This document shows, one piece after another, positions 7,291 to 9,654 of a stretch of DNA of 9,654 bases. This DNA is from Pedosphaera sp. (lineage in GTDB: Bacteria; Verrucomicrobiota; Verrucomicrobiia; Limisphaerales; UBA9464). The stretch covers positions 1 through 9,654 of the forward strand of contig SIAZ01000138.1 of the NCBI GenBank assembly GCA_009695405.1, read 5' to 3'. The notes under the pieces were generated by a model. The model saw nothing but the letters and a program-made list of their open reading frames with translations, was not told the DNA's origin and made no database searches. The position numbers and the translations under genes were made by a program. Position 1 is the stretch's first letter, and every line of letters begins with the position of its first letter.

Positions 7291-8379
7291 ATGACTCACC
7301 TTTTCACACCGACATTCGCTGCCGGATTAGTGGCTGTGTCACTATCCCTGTGCCCGGTTTTAGCAAAGACTCTGATACGAGTTGAACAGACTAATTTTGG
7401 AATCACTCAAGACGGGTTGCTTGTCAAGTTGATCACACTCTCCAACGCGACTGGGATGAGTGCTCAGATCATCAATTATGGAGCCATCATCAAGGAACTT
7501 CATGCGCCGGATCGAAAGGGTGTTTTCACTAATATCTTACTCACCACAGACAGCTTGCAGAAATTTCAACACGGATTTGCTGGCTCAGCAGCCATCATTG
7601 GGCGTGTTGCTAATCGCATCGGAAATGCACAGTTCGAACTCGATGGAACCACTCACAAACTCACCGTCAACGAAAAGAAAAATACGCTTCACGGAGGCAT
7701 TAAAGGATTCGCGCAAGCGGTGTGGACTATCGAAAATATTCAAAGTAAGCTGGGTGAATCCTCGGTGAAATTGACCTATCTGAGTCGAGACTTGGAGGAG
7801 GGTTTTCCAGGGAATCTAAAAACGTCAGTTACCTATTCTTTGACCGACAAAAATGAATTGCGAATTGATTATCAGGCTGAGACAGACAAGGCGACTGTGG
7901 TTAATCTGACCAATCATGCCTATTGGAATCTAGCCGGCGGCGGCAGTTGTTTAGACTCAATTCTCTGGATACCTTCAAAGAGTTATACCCCGACAGATGC
8001 TGAGTTAATTCCTACTGGAGAAGTAGTAACGCTCCAAGGGACTCCTATGGATTTTAGCAAGCCGACACGAATTGGAAACCGTATCGAACAATTAAAACCG
8101 AAGCTCAATGGATACGACCATAATTACGTCTTAATTAAGGGGAAATCGATGAAGATGGCGGCTCGTTTATTTGAACCGTCAAGTGGGCGTATTTTAGAAG
8201 TGAGAACCACACAGCCTGCCATACAGCTCTATACGGGTAATCATCTTGGTAACACAGCGGTTTGTTTGGAGACTCAACATTATCCCGACGCCATTCATCA
8301 CAAAAATTTTCCTTCTATTATTTTGCGCCCCAAAAAAATATTTAACGAGACGACTCTATTCACTTTCTTGTCAAAGTAG
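7291..8379 (+). CDS. galM: Exported aldose 1-epimerase (mutarotase)
   Basis: Interconverts the alpha and beta anomers of aldoses. With the ATG at 7291 the product is 362 residues and starts with a signal peptide (MTHLFTPTFAAGLVAVSLSL, likely cut after VLA at 25), so it should work outside the cytoplasm. The frame is open from 7216, but that start overlaps the dehydrogenase gene by 23 bp and would bury the signal behind 25 residues, so 7291 is preferred. Family motifs: INYGAIIKELHAPDRKG (61-77), GRVANRIG (104-111), NTLHGG (131-136), NLTNHAYWNL (205-214) with H209 as probable general acid, GYDHNYVL (274-281), QPAIQLYTGN (308-317) and CLETQHYPDAIHH (325-337) with E327 as probable base. All catalytic residues are present. 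The gap after the dehydrogenase gene is 52 bp, consistent with co-transcription. Confidence 0.93.
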   Translation: MTHLFTPTFAAGLVAVSLSLCPVLAKTLIRVEQTNFGITQDGLLVKLITLSNATGMSAQIINYGAIIKELHAPDRKGVFTNILLTTDSLQKFQHGFAGSAAIIGRVANRIGNAQFELDGTTHKLTVNEKKNTLHGGIKGFAQAVWTIENIQSKLGESSVKLTYLSRDLEEGFPGNLKTSVTYSLTDKNELRIDYQAETDKATVVNLTNHAYWNLAGGGSCLDSILWIPSKSYTPTDAELIPTGEVVTLQGTPMDFSKPTRIGNRIEQLKPKLNGYDHNYVLIKGKSMKMAARLFEPSSGRILEVRTTQPAIQLYTGNHLGNTAVCLETQHYPDAIHHKNFPSIILRPKKIFNETTLFTFLSK

Positions 8380-8492
8380 TTTTAGAAACGACGTTCGGCC
8401 GTTTTCAAGTTTGAAATCAATAAGTAAATTAAGGATAAATAGACTCTAGTTTATTTAAATAAATTTCACTAATTTTTTAAATAGTCATACCT
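8380..8492 (+). promoter_or_regulatory. AT-rich intergenic region, probable promoter of the prepilin-like gene
   Basis: Bases 8421-8490 contain only 12 G or C in 70, far below the coding DNA on either side. Two short palindromes lie here: TTTCAA (8403-8408) and TTGAAA (8411-8416) around a GT centre, and a perfect 14-bp palindrome TTTATTTAAATAAA at 8450-8463. The second sits 30-43 bp before the start codon, where a regulator or an AT-rich upstream promoter element would act. No convincing pair of sigma-70 hexamers was found, so only the region, not a precise promoter, is proposed. Confidence 0.35.
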
Positions 8493-9329
8493 ATGATTTC
8501 TGGAAATTCGCGGGAGAAAAAGTTAGTAAATAGAGGAATCTATCGACGGCCACGGTTTGGAGGATTTACTTTAATTGAATTGCTGGTGGTCATTGCGATT
8601 ATTGCAATTTTGGCCTCGATGTTGTTGCCCGCCTTGGCCAAGGCCAAGCAACAGGCGAAACGAACTGCCTGCCTTAGTAATCTGCGACAAGTTGGAATCG
8701 CGAATACAATTTATGCGATGGATAATCTGGATACCTCACTCGAGTGCGCGGGGGGAGGTACTGTGCAGTTTGTTCTTTCGCCAATTGCCCGAAATCTCTC
8801 AGCGAGTTTAGGCCTTCTTGTCACCTCTAACACTCCGTCTTGCTGGGCCTGCCCTAATCTTCCAGACCTTCCCTTCTACGACAATGGCGGTAGTTCGGGC
8901 ATGAAACTGGATCAGTGGGCGATTGGTTACCAATTCTTTGGAGGAATGACTGAATGGAATAATCCTGCAGGGGTGTTTCCTTCTCGCAGCCCAGTTAAAT
9001 TAAGTACATCACAACCCCACTGGGTCTGGGCGGCCGATTGCGTCGCCAAGATCGGTGGGAAATGGGGTAAAACAGAAATGCTGCAAGGCCGAAAGAACTG
9101 GAATGGGATGCCGCCCCATAAAACAATGGGTAATTTGCCCGCGGGCGGTAACCAATTATTAGTGGATGGTTCCGCCTACTGGGTTAAAGCTGAGAAAATG
9201 TATTTTTTGCATACTTGGGGTGGCGGATGGTCAAGCGATCGCATCAATTATTGGTATCAAGACCCCAAAGATTTTGATCCGAAGTTAGCACAAGAAACGA
9301 CGTTAAATTCCATCCGATTCCGCCCCTAA
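8493..9329 (+). CDS. Prepilin-like protein (type II secretion/pseudopilin leader) of the verrucomicrobial type
   Basis: The 278-residue product has a basic 24-residue leader ending in RFGG and then FTLIELLVVIAIIAILA (25-41). This is a classical type IV prepilin cleavage and methylation site with cleavage after G24 and the conserved Glu at mature position 5 (E29). The hydrophobic helix continues to LLPALAKAK, followed by RTACLSNLRQVGIANTIYAMDN (57-78), the usual continuation in verrucomicrobial and planctomycetal members. The C-terminal part is rich in Trp, Gly and aromatic residues and holds NQLLVDGSAYWVK (220-232), equivalent to the H-x-DG segment of this family. Cysteines at 117 and 120 (CWAC) could form a disulphide or bind metal. 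Such proteins are numerous per genome and their role, probably in a secretion or surface fibre apparatus, is mostly undefined. No pilus assembly gene is adjacent, so it appears solitary. Confidence 0.88.
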   Translation: MISGNSREKKLVNRGIYRRPRFGGFTLIELLVVIAIIAILASMLLPALAKAKQQAKRTACLSNLRQVGIANTIYAMDNLDTSLECAGGGTVQFVLSPIARNLSASLGLLVTSNTPSCWACPNLPDLPFYDNGGSSGMKLDQWAIGYQFFGGMTEWNNPAGVFPSRSPVKLSTSQPHWVWAADCVAKIGGKWGKTEMLQGRKNWNGMPPHKTMGNLPAGGNQLLVDGSAYWVKAEKMYFLHTWGGGWSSDRINYWYQDPKDFDPKLAQETTLNSIRFRP

Positions 9330-9390
9330 AATTCAAAGAGTTAAGCCGTCGCCTAAATAAGATTGATGCTCCGGCGATTGGCAATCTAAG

Positions 9391-9417
9391 GTGGACCCCG
9401 ATCGTTGGACCACTTTT
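9391..9417 (+). terminator. Possible rho-independent terminator of the prepilin-like gene
   Basis: GTGG-A-CC (9391-9397) can pair with GG-A-CCAC (9407-9413) through six base pairs and one A-A mismatch around a 9-base loop, followed directly by TTTT (9414-9417). It lies about 60 bp after the stop codon. The stem is short and imperfect, and an alternative 5-bp hairpin GACCA-CTTT-TGGTC (9408-9421) competes with it, so this is only a candidate. Confidence 0.3.
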
Positions 9418-9507
9418 GGTCGGAATTAAGTTATGGTTTGGGGTCTGAAATGGTTCTTCAAGGGTCGTGCTTTTTGCCTGACCCGGACGCTCGCAGACGG
9501 GCCTTTT

Positions 9508-9571
9508 CGCGTCCAGCCCGGAGGGAGCCCCGCAGGGGCGACCGGAGGGCTGGACGCGGCGCGCGCGCCGC
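9508..9571. repeat. Nested GC-rich palindromic element (REP-like candidate)
   Basis: A perfect 12-bp inverted repeat, CGCGTCCAGCCC (9508-9519) and GGGCTGGACGCG (9547-9558), encloses a second perfect hairpin, GCCCC (9527-9531), GCA loop, GGGGC (9535-9539). The heptamer CGGAGGG occurs directly repeated at 9519-9525 and 9543-9549. A perfect 16-bp palindrome GCGGCGCGCGCGCCGC (9556-9571) abuts and slightly overlaps the right arm. Base composition here is far from that of the flanking genes. The architecture fits a dispersed extragenic palindrome or a small non-autonomous mobile element, but only one copy is in the window, so repetition in the genome is not shown. A strong hairpin without a following T-run argues against a simple terminator. 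Confidence 0.6.
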
Positions 9572-9654
9572 TCTTGTTTCGCTGTTGCTTCCTGGCTCAT
9601 CACTTCATGGTCCGCGCCCCGTGTGATTCGGGATTCCGATACACATCCCCAGGA

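Larger units (their letters stand above)
9330..9654. other. Gene-free tail with a terminator candidate and a GC-rich palindromic element
   Basis: After the prepilin stop codon I see no convincing gene to the window end. The first 75 bp are ordinary in composition. A near-palindrome GATTG-G-CAATC lies at 9376-9386 and a terminator candidate at 9391-9417. From about 9480 the composition shifts to very GC-rich, with 57 G or C in the 70 bases 9501-9570. The final 80 bp are mixed. An ATG at 9607 opens 16 codons to the window edge (MVRAPCDSGFRYTSPG), too little to judge. Other frames here read through the palindrome and give low-complexity Arg/Gly/Pro peptides. Confidence 0.5.

Noticed and set aside
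8385..8405. Possible terminator after the epimerase gene (AAACG with CGTTT)
   Set aside because: The stem is only about 5 bp and AT-rich, and its T-run is part of the stem, so it is too weak to call.
9482..9507. Possible terminator CCCG/CGGG followed by CC and TTTT
   Set aside because: The stem is only 4 bp with a 12-base loop, and it sits at the edge of a GC-rich element, so pairing is likely by chance.
9244..9603. Minus-strand frame of 119 codons at the right end
   Set aside because: It overlaps the end of the prepilin gene and runs through the GC-rich palindrome. The peptide is low-complexity and has no family features.
9405..9626. Plus-strand frame of 73 codons through the palindromic element
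   Set aside because: The Arg/Gly/Pro-rich peptide is created by the GC-rich repeat itself. There is no start context and no domain.
1..9654. CRISPR array, tRNA, rRNA, insertion sequence or transposase
   Set aside because: No spaced direct repeats, no tRNA-like cloverleaf, no rRNA segment and no transposase motif were found on either strand by reading.

Overview
The window looks like chromosomal DNA of a Verrucomicrobiota bacterium, possibly of the Pedosphaera/Limisphaerales type. Three things point there: a prepilin-like protein with the FTLIELLVVIAIIAILA leader followed by LLPALAKAK, a haem domain of the type typical of planctomycetes and verrucomicrobia (CxxCH, then a late SLMPEGL motif), and a Tat-exported FAD oxidoreductase of a kind frequent in that superphylum. 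This assignment rests on motif recognition, not on a database search.

Left part (1-4377). The window opens inside a plus-strand gene whose last 50 codons look like the C-terminus of a seven-bladed beta-propeller lactonase. It converges on a minus-strand run of three genes that is probably one transcription unit. In transcription order these are an uncharacterised polytopic membrane protein (4377-3187), a Tat-exported FAD-dependent oxidoreductase (3175-1466, 11 bp later) and a mannose-1-phosphate guanylyltransferase (1400-183, 65 bp later).

Right part (4511-9329). A 133-bp divergent intergenic region separates that run from a plus-strand set: an exported SMP-30/gluconolactonase-like protein, an exported haem-domain/PQQ sugar dehydrogenase-like fusion, and an exported aldose 1-epimerase. 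Together these could form an extracytoplasmic sugar-oxidation route in which the epimerase supplies the reactive anomer, the dehydrogenase makes the lactone and passes electrons to its own haem, and the lactonase opens the lactone to the aldonic acid. After a very AT-rich gap comes a prepilin-like (pseudopilin) gene with its own likely promoter.

The last 325 bp hold no convincing gene. They contain a terminator candidate and then a very GC-rich nested palindrome (9508-9571) that stands out from its surroundings and may be a dispersed repeat. None of the seven genes with a visible start has a recognisable Shine-Dalgarno sequence.
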